A stretch of 64,000 nucleotides of DNA. Origin: a virus. The notes beneath the pieces were generated by a model. It was given only the letters and a program-made list of their open reading frames with translations. It did not search any database and had not been told where the DNA came from. Location: IMG/VR virus record IMGVR_UViG_3300028840_002623, positions 1-64,000 of that record, one strand, 5' to 3'. Positions within the stretch are counted from its first letter, which is position 1, and the number at the start of each line of letters is the position of its first letter. The translations under genes were made by a program, and so were the position numbers. Shown piece after piece: positions 39,222 to 49,200 of this stretch.

Positions 39222-42155
39222 TTACCTGGTTGTAGTTTCAAAACCAAATTCACGACCATCGCCACTTCTGTCAGCAATTTTTTCGGCTAACATATCAGCA
39301 AACTCTTCATCAGCAGAGCCGTGGATGTTCTCAATAATGATAGTATATTTATCAGGCTTGTCCATTCTTTCTTCTTCATCCTGTCCAAGCAATCCACCTG
39401 CTGGTGGGCGTGCTCCGAAATTGGTTGTGGCTCCGCCACCTCCACCTCCACCGCCAATACCCGTGCCAGGTTGCATCATAGCAATCTGTCTGACTTTCGC
39501 AAGACCCATAACAAGGATTGAAGCCGCAAGCGGAATTGTCGCAGGTGGTCCGGGGGGTGCTGCAAGGGCTTTATTGTACGCTGAATAGGTAGCAATCCCG
39601 GCTTCAGCGATGGCCAAGGCTTTATAAAGTTTGAACTGCTTTTTTCCTCCACTGGCTAACAACGACAACCCGGCTGAGAGCAAGGAAGCAACCCCGGATA
39701 ACATTACAGCACGTTTGTGGTCTTCAATTGCCATCTCTTTTGCGGCTTGCTTTTCCTGAACAGAAAGTGAACTTGTCGCAATCTGTTCCAATATTTCCTT
39801 ATGGCGGTCACCATAGGTTTTTACCATTTCAAGCCGGGCTTCAAAGATGCTAAACATTTGCTGATTCGCCTGTCCCATTGCTTGAACATCCGGGTCAGTT
39901 GCCATTTCAAATATCTGTCCTAATGTCCCCTGTATAAATTCAGTCATTGAAGGAGCAAGTGTTTGAAATTTCTCAGCCAACATCTGAGTGTCATTTGAAA
40001 CTGAAGCAGTAGTGTCTTTGTATTTGTCTTTTATTTCGTCAAGCATTTTTTGATAATCAAAACCACCCAACAATCCGGCTATATCAAATCCACCACCTTC
40101 CGGCTTTTGTGGTCCTGCTTGCTTCCGGTCATCCTGCATAAATATTCTGTTTCTGGTCTCCTGCCACTTCTTGGTATTCTCTGTATGCTTCTGGTCCAAC
40201 TCTGCTACCTTGTTGTAATAGCCTTCCCAATCCTTCTTTGAATTGCCAAGGCTCTTTTTAAGTGCAGCATTGTAATTTTGGTTGCTGTTCTTTCTCATCT
40301 TTCTAACTTTTTGTTCCAGCTTCATTGCACCCGCAATTATTTCACCCCTTTTTTTCCGGGTCAACAGACTGACACTAACCAATCCATCAGTGACATCCCT
40401 TATCATAGCTGTAAAGCCCTGTGCAAGTTTTTGAACCACTGCCCAAAAGAAATCGGAAATACCTTTTCCAACTCTGAGAAAAAATCGCAATACCAACCTT
40501 CCTGATTCCCTTGCAGCAAACCAATAGGTTTTCCAACCCAAAGCAAGTTTGTTTACGACATAGTCCCATACCTGCCACATATACGTTCCAAGAGCATCCC
40601 ACCAAGCACCAACAGATGTCCCAGCAACAGTCATACTCCTGAACCAATTTTGTATCCCCAAGTCAGCCGCAGTGAATGCGTCAACAATCATCCAAACCGA
40701 AAGAGCAATGGCGGTGAACACTGCAATAAATGGGAGATATGGCAACAAGGCTTTTATTCCTGCCCAAAGCAATTTGACCATTGACTTCAAGCCCCATATC
40801 AGTACCTTGAAAGCCACCTTGGCAACTTTTGTAAACACTCCCAATAATTTTATAAAAGTGTTCCACATCCAAATCAAAGGACCAAGTCCACGAATTGCAA
40901 ACCTTATCAAATTAACAAAGGTGCCAAAAGCAAGAAGTGTAGGTCCAATTGCCGCAAGGAACAAACCAGTATACACAATAAACTTCCGGGTGCCTTCATT
41001 CAATGTACGGAACCAAGTCACTGCTCCTTTTAAAGCATCAGCAAGTTTGCGTATCCATGGCTCTAATATTGAACCAATCCCGATGCCCGCAACTTTGATA
41101 TTGTTCCAAAGTATTTTCATTTGGGCATTGAAAGATTTTAATTGCTTGTTTGCAATTTCATCCGTTGTTCCTGAAGCCCCATCCAATTCATGATTGTAAT
41201 TTCGGATTTCGTTTTGAAGTCCAAGCAACGGGAGAATGGCTTGCTGACTCCGGGCTTGGAATCCTAACATATCCAACGCTGCAGCCTTCTGTGCAGCACC
41301 CATATTTTTCGTATGGTTGGTCAAACCTTCTATGATGTCAGCCAATGGGAGCAGATTGCCTTGTGCGTCAGTTGTCGCTATTCCCCACGCATCCCATTGC
41401 TGTTTATTTTCATTGATACTCTTAATCAAAAGCCTCAACATTCGGTCAAACATATTTCCCGCAAGTTCAGCTTTGATACCTTGGTCAGCGTATGCCGCAA
41501 GGACTGCAACACCTTCCTCCAATTCAATATTGTATGACTTCATAGCCGTACCTGCTTTGGAAGTCAGTGCAGTAGAAAACTGTTCCACCGTTGCATTGGC
41601 CAAGGTGTTAGCCTTGACCAATACATCGGATACACGTTTCATATTCTCCATGTTCTTCACGGAGTCATCTACAGTCAGTCCAAGAGCCGATTGCGCATCA
41701 GTTAGCAAGTCTGTTGCTTGAGCCATATCAAACATACCAGCTGTTGCGAAATTGGTAACAACCGGGAGTGCCGCCATTGATTGTTCAACGGTGAACCCGG
41801 CTGACGCAAGGAAGAAATAAGATTCAGCGAGTTCAGTTGCGGATTTTATACTGTTGGTGGATATTTCCTTTGCAACATCCTCCATTTGCTTTCTCATCTG
41901 TTCCCCCTTCTGTCCCATTATGGCGACAGATTGGGTCATTGCACTATCAAAATCCGCAAAAGCCTTTACAGATGCTGCAGCAACCGCTGTAACTGGTACA
42001 GTGACATATTTGGTCAACGCTTTGCCAACCATTTTCGCATTCTTTGAAATGTTTTTTAGGTTATGGTCAACATTGCGTAATTTCTTTTTGAACTTCTTGT
42101 CATTGAGGTCCAAATGAATCTCTAAATTACCAAGACTCAGATTCCACAGACCCAT
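39222..42155 (-). CDS. Tail tape-measure protein (977 aa)
   Basis: Begins with a helical LHLDLNDKKFKKKLRNVDHNL-type region and the PhageMin_Tail-like block (residues 80-330: MTQSVAIMGQKGEQMRKQMEDV, ATDLLTDAQSALGL). Hydrophobic helices near 385-480 (FIVYTGLFLAAIGPTLLAFG; LPYLPFIAVFTAIAL) probably insert in the host membrane during DNA delivery. Its length sets the tail length: about 1.5 Å per residue predicts roughly 145 nm. Lies directly after the chaperone pair, as expected. Confidence 0.93.
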   Translation of the reverse strand: MGLWNLSLGNLEIHLDLNDKKFKKKLRNVDHNLKNISKNAKMVGKALTKYVTVPVTAVAAASVKAFADFDSAMTQSVAIMGQKGEQMRKQMEDVAKEISTNSIKSATELAESYFFLASAGFTVEQSMAALPVVTNFATAGMFDMAQATDLLTDAQSALGLTVDDSVKNMENMKRVSDVLVKANTLANATVEQFSTALTSKAGTAMKSYNIELEEGVAVLAAYADQGIKAELAGNMFDRMLRLLIKSINENKQQWDAWGIATTDAQGNLLPLADIIEGLTNHTKNMGAAQKAAALDMLGFQARSQQAILPLLGLQNEIRNYNHELDGASGTTDEIANKQLKSFNAQMKILWNNIKVAGIGIGSILEPWIRKLADALKGAVTWFRTLNEGTRKFIVYTGLFLAAIGPTLLAFGTFVNLIRFAIRGLGPLIWMWNTFIKLLGVFTKVAKVAFKVLIWGLKSMVKLLWAGIKALLPYLPFIAVFTAIALSVWMIVDAFTAADLGIQNWFRSMTVAGTSVGAWWDALGTYMWQVWDYVVNKLALGWKTYWFAARESGRLVLRFFLRVGKGISDFFWAVVQKLAQGFTAMIRDVTDGLVSVSLLTRKKRGEIIAGAMKLEQKVRKMRKNSNQNYNAALKKSLGNSKKDWEGYYNKVAELDQKHTENTKKWQETRNRIFMQDDRKQAGPQKPEGGGFDIAGLLGGFDYQKMLDEIKDKYKDTTASVSNDTQMLAEKFQTLAPSMTEFIQGTLGQIFEMATDPDVQAMGQANQQMFSIFEARLEMVKTYGDRHKEILEQIATSSLSVQEKQAAKEMAIEDHKRAVMLSGVASLLSAGLSLLASGGKKQFKLYKALAIAEAGIATYSAYNKALAAPPGPPATIPLAASILVMGLAKVRQIAMMQPGTGIGGGGGGGGATTNFGARPPAGGLLGQDEEERMDKPDKYTIIIENIHGSADEEFADMLAEKIADRSGDGREFGFETTTR

Positions 42156-42158
42156 ATA

Positions 42159-42521
42159 TCACTCCTTCTTTTTAAATGGCATTGGCAACTTCTTTTTCTT
42201 CTGATTCCTTTTGTTTCCGATTACACCTGTGACGCTCAACCAATGTTGTTTGCTCTTTCTCATTTGGTCGTTGGAATCTTGACTTGACCGATTGTGAAAT
42301 TTGAGGATGTAATTTTCCAGCTTGATTTTCCGGGGGTGTTTTACATTCCCCCGGTCCACCGATGCCGCAATGTTCGCCAAATAAAAATCTTGGCGGTTGA
42401 ATTCTTCTACATCTCTCCAATGCAAGTACCAAGCCCATTCCAAAAACTCCGATGAAGTTATTTTTGCCTGTGCCTCTTGAACAGTCATACACAGGTGAGA
42501 AGCCAGTCTGTACCAGACCAA
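42159..42521 (-). CDS. Tail assembly chaperone, frameshifted T part (about 120 codons)
   Basis: This frame has no convincing own start (a TTG at 42521 without Shine-Dalgarno). Continuing the -1 frame from the slippery heptamer at 42539-42545 gives the T extension of a G-T fusion. VQEAQAKITSSEFLEWAWYL is typical of the T part, which binds the tape measure during assembly in lambda-like phages. The C-terminus is basic. Ends 4 nt before the tape-measure start region. Confidence 0.75.
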   Translation of the reverse strand: MVWYRLASHLCMTVQEAQAKITSSEFLEWAWYLHWRDVEEFNRQDFYLANIAASVDRGNVKHPRKIKLENYILKFHNRSSQDSNDQMRKSKQHWLSVTGVIGNKRNQKKKKLPMPFKKKE

Positions 42522-42532
42522 CCTCTCACCCT

Positions 42533-42895
42533 CTATTCGTTTTTTTCTTCTTCATCCACTGTCATATCAAGTCCAGACAGTTTCTGGGCACACTCAAAGA
42601 TTTCCTGCTGAGTGGATGCGGGCAAATCCTCAATCATTTCTTCAGTGACGGGATTTTCCTCATCATCAAACAGACAGAGTTTCAGCAAGTCAGCTTGAAA
42701 GCCATCAAAGGATTTTATCCCCATTGCTTTCCCTGACCTGTCAGTCTTCACTCTGTTCGTCATCTTGTTGAGATACTTATTGCGCTCAGCCCCGGACAAT
42801 TCTTTCAGTGTGTACTTCTTTTCCTGTCCGTTCTCATCTTCAAGCACAACGGGTATCTCTTTCCGATTCAGTTTCAATCTCAGTTCATCAGCCAT
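42533..42895 (-). CDS. Tail assembly chaperone G (120 aa)
   Basis: Small protein between tail tube and tape measure: beta-rich N-terminus (LKLNRKEIPVVLEDENGQEKK), helical body (LSGAERNKYLNKMTNRV) and acidic C-terminus (VDEEEKNE), typical of gpG-like chaperones. Its last codons carry A AAA AAC, the classic -1 slippery heptamer, giving a G-T product with the 42159 frame. Confidence 0.75.
   Translation of the reverse strand: MADELRLKLNRKEIPVVLEDENGQEKKYTLKELSGAERNKYLNKMTNRVKTDRSGKAMGIKSFDGFQADLLKLCLFDDEENPVTEEMIEDLPASTQQEIFECAQKLSGLDMTVDEEEKNE
42539..42545 (-). promoter_or_regulatory. Programmed -1 ribosomal frameshift site (A AAA AAC)
   Basis: On the coding strand the G gene reads GAA AAA AAC GAA TAG, so the heptamer A AAA AAC is in the right phase (X XXY YYZ). 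Slipping back one base enters the open T frame, which stays open to 42159. In lambda and relatives G/T frameshifting at this position in the gene order is established. Confidence 0.8.
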
Positions 42896-42948
42896 CTTTC
42901 ATTCCTTCCCAAAAAAATTAAAACAATTTCACTCAACAACAAAACAAC

Positions 42949-43371
42949 TCACGGAGAATATACCGGAGCAACCTCAGTACCAGAAGCATTCTGGTTGGAT
43001 GGGATAATGGTAACATCCGCTGTCGGCTGTTCGCCTTCAACGTTTGCTCCCGGAGTGAACTCATCTATCCATCCCCAAAACGCCAGCGTGCTTGAATCCG
43101 GGAAAGTGATTGTAACCAGCTGATTGACATTCAGCATTGCTACAATTTCGTCAAACACAGCCGGGTCATAAGCCACGCTGAGTGAACTCTCAGAAAGAGT
43201 TATCAGCGACTTGGGTGCCCTTGTCCGCCATGTAGTGTTACGCATAGTGGAGGTGTCATTTTCTCCGCCACCGGACATTCCGGGGGGTGTCACTTCTTTT
43301 TCCCACATCTGCACATCACTGTCTTCTGCAAATTCAATAATTGTACTAAAACCATCATCAATTCTTGCCAT
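42949..43371 (-). CDS. Major tail tube protein (140 aa)
   Basis: Phage tail-tube-like: FSTIIEFAEDSDVQMWEKEVTPPGM, then VTITFPDSSTLAFWGWIDEF and EGEQPTADVTIIPSNQN. The final pattern, a strand with E-x-P-x-A-D-V-T, is common in siphophage tube proteins. Good AAAGGAG before the ATG. Upstream of the chaperones, downstream of the terminator protein. Confidence 0.82.
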   Translation of the reverse strand: MARIDDGFSTIIEFAEDSDVQMWEKEVTPPGMSGGGENDTSTMRNTTWRTRAPKSLITLSESSLSVAYDPAVFDEIVAMLNVNQLVTITFPDSSTLAFWGWIDEFTPGANVEGEQPTADVTIIPSNQNASGTEVAPVYSP

Positions 43372-43372
43372 T

Positions 43373-43813
43373 TCATATCTCCTTTAAAGTTACAAGAAAA
43401 TTGACTGAAAATAATTCACGCCTTTTTGAACCATCCTCTTGCCCCAATAACAACAACCCTGTTGTCTGGGTAACATTGTCCAATCTATATGTAGTGCCGG
43501 ACACAACAACTGTGTCCCGGTTTATTGTCTCCAAATTCAGAGCCAATTCCTGAGCCTTTGCATAGCAAGTATTATAAGCAGTTGCCCGAATAAGCAACTG
43601 AAATCCGTAATGAAAAATGTTTTCACCTGTTTCAAAAATCCTTCCATCTTTCAACGGGTCAGTATCAACACAAGCAACGACATCATCTTTGACAACATCG
43701 TCATCCGGTAACATACCAACGTATATTGGCCAGTCACCGCTGTCTTGCGGGTCAACAACAAGCCCTTCTCCAATAAGGAATTGAGCCATAATATATGCTG
43801 GGGAATAATCCAT
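43373..43813 (-). CDS. Tail terminator / minor tail protein (146 aa)
   Basis: Position between the HK97 gp10-like gene and the tube gene is that of tail terminators. The sequence YVGMLPDDDVVKDDVVACVDT, then LLIRATAYNTCYAKAQELALNLE fits the alpha/beta fold of this group, which forms a ring that stops tube growth. Overlaps the upstream gene by 1 nt. Confidence 0.7.
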   Translation of the reverse strand: MDYSPAYIMAQFLIGEGLVVDPQDSGDWPIYVGMLPDDDVVKDDVVACVDTDPLKDGRIFETGENIFHYGFQLLIRATAYNTCYAKAQELALNLETINRDTVVVSGTTYRLDNVTQTTGLLLLGQEDGSKRRELFSVNFLVTLKEI

Positions 43814-44178
43814 TATGGTTCCACCTCTCCGGCTATAATTCTTACAATCCTAATTTGATACATTCTCGCAGGTTTTTCTAAAAACTTGGCACTCTTACCT
43901 TTCTTGTGCTTCAACTCTGTTCTCTCGTGAACGTACACTGCGTATGAAGCTGTATAATAGACAACGACAGATGAATTCCACCCCCACCCCAAAGCCTTTG
44001 TCTGACCGGAGTTTTTGAGATTGGAAGTTTCAATAGGAACAATCTTTTTACTTTCCCTCAAAAGGAACAACCCGGCTTTTATCAAACCACGTCTGGCTTG
44101 GTCACCCATCTTGACGTGGGCTCTTTTAAGCCGTGCCATTATTCGTTTTGCTCCAATAACTTTTACAACTTGTGCCAT
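43813..44178 (-). CDS. HK97 gp10-like neck protein (121 aa)
   Basis: Residues ARLKRAHVKMGDQARRGLIKAGLFLLRESKKIVPIETSNLKNS are typical of HK97_gp10 neck proteins (shown here in part: KIVPIETSNLKNS), with the later AVYVHERTELKHKK. It probably bridges connector and tail. Overlaps both neighbours by 1 nt. Confidence 0.83.
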   Translation of the reverse strand: MAQVVKVIGAKRIMARLKRAHVKMGDQARRGLIKAGLFLLRESKKIVPIETSNLKNSGQTKALGWGWNSSVVVYYTASYAVYVHERTELKHKKGKSAKFLEKPARMYQIRIVRIIAGEVEP

Positions 44179-45449
44179 TACAGATATACCTGCCTCAAAT
44201 ATTTATTTCCCCGAAAGTTGGGTGTCTTCTTTGTCTGTAAGATTTCCCACGCATTCGGATTGTTCTTGGGAACAATAGCGTCAACGACATCTACCAATTC
44301 CCCAAGCCATACAACTCCTTTGATTTCCAAATCCCGGTCAACAATCAACTTGGCACGGGACAATTCCCTTTCCCCAAGTGGGTTTATGAACTCTTCAATT
44401 TCATCGGTCCAACGACAATCAATCTCAACCGGAGTATGCCAGGTGGGCTTTCCGAAATCATCAAGCGTTGAAGGTGCCCAATATACACACCTCTGACGCA
44501 TTGCACGAACCGCTACAGGTACGTTATCATCAGCTGCACCCGGGACATCAGAGGACACCACTATGCTGTATACGTTTGAAGGCGGTGATTGGTCTAATGT
44601 AGGTGAACCTGACCGGGATGCAACCCCGTAAAAACTATATGAGCCTTCACCCAGTCCGGTGATTTGTATATCTCCTGAACCAGTCCGGGTTGTACCAAAC
44701 AAAGTCCAAGTGCCTCCACTGATTTGATAATAGGTATAAATGACGTCCAACGGATTGTCTGCGACATACGTCAATGTTACGCTTGTTCCCGTTCCATCAT
44801 TCACCCCGTTTGTAATTGTCGGTGCATTAGCCGGGATTGGTAATTGGTACTTCCATCTGCCTTGGGTTCCTTGTTTGATTAATGTGGGATGAATAAGGTC
44901 AACAAAATAGTCACCCTCATTATCCGCACTTTGGATTTCAAACTCAAACAGATATTGTCCGGCTTCCAATTCAACCAGCCCCGGTGTTACACTCCCGGAA
45001 ATTTCGTCCATATCCGGGTCATACACTCTCACTTCAGAGAAATCCCCAATGACAACCCCGGTTGCGGGTGAGCCATCTATTTCCCGGATTATAATTTCAA
45101 GTTGGGCACTTTGGTCACCCACATCGCCTTCAATCTGATTGTAAGCCCGAAAAATACAAGTGCGCTTCCGGCTCAACGGGTCAGTGACAACCAACGTGTA
45201 TGAACCTTCATCCCCGGTGGAAGGAATGGGAACAGAAAATCTGTAAGCCCCGGTAGCAATTGAGCCATCGTAAAATTCATCCATCGTGATTGTCACTGTA
45301 CCTGTTATGTCCGTACCATCCGGGTCATAGAACACAATTGTAAAATCTCCTATCACATGCCCTGTTTGTCTTGCATACGATGCATCTACAACTGTAACAT
45401 AAGCGTATGCAGTTGTTCCAAGAAGTTCATATGAATAGGATGTTTCCAT
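44178..45449 (-). CDS. Ig/FN3-like domains fused to a head-tail stopper-like domain (423 aa)
   Basis: Residues 1-205 hold two similar Ig-like repeats (each begins with VIGDF and then YDPD, ends with a D/EG-YTLVV- or EGDYFVDL-type strand). A fibronectin-III-like domain follows (208-300; ends SPPSNVYSIVV). The C-terminal ~110 residues (RQRCVYWAPSTLDDFGKPTWH, then ELVDVVDAIVPKNN, NPNAWEILQTKKTPNF) resemble head-tail joining/stopper proteins. Ig domains on virion proteins usually bind glycans or other surfaces. Fusion to a neck protein is unusual. Confidence 0.65.
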   Translation of the reverse strand: METSYSYELLGTTAYAYVTVVDASYARQTGHVIGDFTIVFYDPDGTDITGTVTITMDEFYDGSIATGAYRFSVPIPSTGDEGSYTLVVTDPLSRKRTCIFRAYNQIEGDVGDQSAQLEIIIREIDGSPATGVVIGDFSEVRVYDPDMDEISGSVTPGLVELEAGQYLFEFEIQSADNEGDYFVDLIHPTLIKQGTQGRWKYQLPIPANAPTITNGVNDGTGTSVTLTYVADNPLDVIYTYYQISGGTWTLFGTTRTGSGDIQITGLGEGSYSFYGVASRSGSPTLDQSPPSNVYSIVVSSDVPGAADDNVPVAVRAMRQRCVYWAPSTLDDFGKPTWHTPVEIDCRWTDEIEEFINPLGERELSRAKLIVDRDLEIKGVVWLGELVDVVDAIVPKNNPNAWEILQTKKTPNFRGNKYLRQVYL

Positions 45450-45451
45450 TT

Positions 45452-45925
45452 TTATTCCTGTTCCTTTTCATCTTCAGGTTCTGATTCAGGCTCTTCATCC
45501 GGGTCAACACCTTCATAGTCATCATCAGAAATGACGCCACTCTGAAGGTCAATCATATCTGGCCATACATTAAGCTGTTTGCAAAGTTTGTCCCGGAAGT
45601 CAACCATTTCTTTATCAATCTTTTTCAAGTCATTGGCTTTCGCTTTATGCTCCCGGAGCACCTCATGTGGAAGCCTATCAATGATGTGACCATTTACAAC
45701 CACACCATCCTTGATTTCGGCTTTGGGGTCAACAATGACTCCGGTCACCCAATTGATTTGGTCCGGGTACAGTCCCAACTCTTCACATTTCTTTTCTTCC
45801 CATTCGGACAGTTCCTCCTGCCACTTGCGGATTTTCTTTTCAAAACTTTTCAGCTTCCAAAAAGCATCACCTCTGATTCTGCGTTTTTTCTTTTCCACTT
45901 TCTCTTTCTTGTCAGCCACGTTCAT
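45452..45925 (-). CDS. Hypothetical helical protein (157 aa)
   Basis: Basic first 25 residues (KKEKVEKKKRRIRGDAF), central coiled-coil segments and an acidic C-terminus (YEGVDPDEEPESEPEDE). Starts 22 nt after the gene above with AAAAAGGAGAATGAAC. It lies between the fibre and the neck genes; possibly a virion accessory or scaffolding factor. Confidence 0.55.
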   Translation of the reverse strand: MNVADKKEKVEKKKRRIRGDAFWKLKSFEKKIRKWQEELSEWEEKKCEELGLYPDQINWVTGVIVDPKAEIKDGVVVNGHIIDRLPHEVLREHKAKANDLKKIDKEMVDFRDKLCKQLNVWPDMIDLQSGVISDDDYEGVDPDEEPESEPEDEKEQE

Positions 45926-45946
45926 TCTCCTTTTTCAACAATTCTA

Positions 45947-46228
45947 TTATTCAGGCTCTTCAGGGGCAAGTTTTGTTTCCAATTCTGCCGATGCTGATTC
46001 AACTGTAATAGTTGATTCAGGGTCAGCCTTTTTAATCAACTTGACCATAAGCCTGTTATAAACACTTTTCAAATCAGCGAGTTCATCGGCAATTTCTTCC
46101 TTTTCAAGAGTTGCCTTTTTCCCGGCTGTTGTCAGGAGCCCAACAACCATCTCTTCACTGACCTGTATGCCCTTTGCAATAACTGGTCTCTTGATACTTT
46201 CTTCAAACTCAAAAACGGATTCAGACAT
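45947..46228 (-). CDS. Hypothetical small acidic protein (93 aa)
   Basis: Shine-Dalgarno GGAGAAAT precedes the ATG. Helical and acidic (KEEIADELADLKSVYNRLMVKLI). Directly downstream of the giant fibre gene, so it may be a fibre assembly chaperone; this is inference from position. Confidence 0.55.
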   Translation of the reverse strand: MSESVFEFEESIKRPVIAKGIQVSEEMVVGLLTTAGKKATLEKEEIADELADLKSVYNRLMVKLIKKADPESTITVESASAELETKLAPEEPE

Positions 46229-46238
46229 TTAATTTCTC

Positions 46239-49200
46239 CTATTGATAAAGTGAAACTTCATTCAAATATAAATCATGTGCCGCATTCCCAGCAATTGGGT
46301 GATTGAATCTTATTCTCACGTCACCTTCCTCTGAACTATCAACTCCGATATAATCAGACGTGTCCGCACTGGCAAAGCAATCGTGGTTTCCAAAGGATGC
46401 CCCTGAATTGCTTTCCCCGGATTGCATACAATCTATTTTGTCCCAAGCATCAGTTGTCCAATTATAAATTTCAATATCAACGTTATGGGTTGCTGAACCA
46501 TCATACGTTCCAAGAACCCGAACAAAGTTAAAATTGTCCACATTAATAAAATCTACAATCAACTGAATTCCCGGTGTTCCTGCCGCTTCATTCACTTGGT
46601 AAGTATTTCCATCATTAGCCGTTCTCAAATCTGCAACGGCATCTGAAGATGTTCCATCATTAAGTGTAACCGAATCAGCTTGGATTTTAGTCCACTCAAT
46701 CTTTCCATCATCAGTAAAGGTTACATCACCCTGATGCTCAACATCACCACCAAAGAAGTTTGGTATGTCATCCTTTTGGTAAATCGCATAATCAAAATCA
46801 GGTGTTCCCAATTTTTCAATATAAAGCAAGTAAGCAAGCGATGTAGATGCCCGTGTCAAACCCGTTCCCATTTGCCCGGTTATTTTTGAAACTATTAAAT
46901 CACCATCCAATGTTCCCGAAAAAGCATAAGCATAATTCCACAAACCAAGTATATCACCACCCACATCCATATTTTGAGAAACAGTATAATTGCGAAAGCC
47001 TATGAGGTCATTGCCTGCTCTTAATTCTCCGTTTTCAATAAGAGTGGTATTGTACAAACCCGTGCAAGAAGCAAAAGCATTTGCTCCCACAGCCCCACTA
47101 TCTGTAAGTTTTGTTTGTATTCTTACACCTGTAAGGTATGAACCTGAAGTGTGGGTTCCCCCTGTAACTATAAATTCATAATCATGAGGATAAATCGCAC
47201 CCCCGGTATCAGACCAACTCCCTGAAAAATATGTTTTAAAAATCTGGTCAGGAAAATCTCTCCAAGCCGTTGGATTATTTCCCACATACAACGCTACAGT
47301 ATCAAAATATGCCGGAGTGTCAATGGTCAAATAATCTCCAGACACTACAAACTGCAAATGGTCAATTTCATAACCTGAAGAACCAATCATCATTTCATTT
47401 GCCTGGGTGGTGGTCGCTGACCTTCCGATTGCAATACTTGAATTGTGAGCAATTACAGTTCCATCACCAATACCAACTGCATCTATTCCGGTCATGGTAT
47501 TGTAACCACCAACGTTTACAGAATTGGCAGTTGCTTCTGAATTTCTTCCAAATGTAATTGCCCTTCCACCTGTTCCTTCTGCTGACCTTCCAATTATAAC
47601 GCAAGAGGCATTTGTGTTTCCATCAGCACCAGCCCCAATTACAACTGAATCATTATCTGATACTGCTGAATTTCCAATTACAACTACATCACCACCAACC
47701 GCCTGTGCGTTGTTTCCAATTATAATTGTATTGCCGGAAGTTGTTGTTATGGAATTTCCAATTGCAATGGCATTTCCTGCATCAGTTCCTTCACCAACTA
47801 TAATTCCACTTCCAAATGAATTTCTTCCAATTATAGTTGCATCACTTCCTGTTGTATATGAACTTTCACCTATTACAACTGCGTTCCTGTATTCTGAATA
47901 AGCACTTGCACCAATAACAGTTTGATGGTCAGCACCAACTGCGTAGGCTTCATATCCTATTACAACTGAATCTTCACCCCCAGCAGAATTACCAATAAAA
48001 GCATTATACCCAATTACAATTCCACGGTCATCATCTACAATGGCTCCATGACCAATAGCAATTGAACCTGTAAATTCTACAATGGCACTATACCCAATAG
48101 CAACACCATAATTTACATTCGCATCCGCATCTCTTCCAATAGCCACAGCTCTGTAAGAAGCAATCGCACTTCTACCAACAATTACAGCATCTCCATTTGT
48201 TGAGGAAGCGTCTTGACCTATCACAACACAACTGATAGAAGCAGAAGCGGAATCACCAATTGCTATTCCACCAGAATTAGTTACAATTGCCCCACCCCCA
48301 ATTGCTATTGAACTTGAACTTTGAACATCACAATTCCTACCAATAGCAATTGAATTTGAAGCACCTGTTCCTGATACCTGAGCACCTGCTCCCACTACTA
48401 CATTATAAAAAGATAAAGCAGTAGCATTATAACCTATAACAACCGATTCACTTTGTCCTGTTGCTTGTGGTGCTGAAGCCCCATTTCCTATTACAACTGA
48501 ATTAGATTGTGCACTTGAAGCACCTGCTCCTATTACTTCTGAATTACTTCCTGAACCTGTAGGTTGAAAACTGAATAAAGTTTGTACTGTCAATTCGGTT
48601 CCTGAAATTGTAAAATTCAAATAATCAATTTCATAAGAAGTGCCACCAACCATCATTTCATTTACTTGGGTAACAGTCGCACCCCTTCCAAGAGCAATAG
48701 CAGTTCCACCGACAGTTGCATCTGCTTCAACTCCAATCGCCATGCCGGAAGTTGAACTTGCAGATGAATTATAACCAACCGCCATACCATAATCATTTCC
48801 CGCACTGGCGTTCGCACCAATTGCCATTGACCTGTTTCCGGTTCCACTGGCATTATATCCAATTATTACTCCATACCTTCTTGTATATGAAGCACCAGAA
48901 CCTATTACAACTGAACCCGGTTCATTAAGAGTTATACCATCCCCAATTGCAATTCCACTTGTTGCTCCCGAATTTGAAGTTGAACCCAAACCAATTACAA
49001 TTGAAGTATTTCCCGAACCTTCCGAACCACTACCAATGACGATTGCTTCATCACCATAAACACTTGCTTGATATCCTATAGCAACACAATTATCAGCACC
49101 CAAAGAATTACCCACTTCAACTTCAAAACCAATCCCAATAGAATTGTCACCTTGAAGCGTGGCATCTTCCCCAAAAATAATTCCATAAGAACCAAGAGCA

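Noticed and set aside
42172-42492. 106-codon - strand frame overlapping the chaperone T frame
   Set aside because: No start signal, and the -1 frameshifted T frame gives a family-like sequence in the same place.
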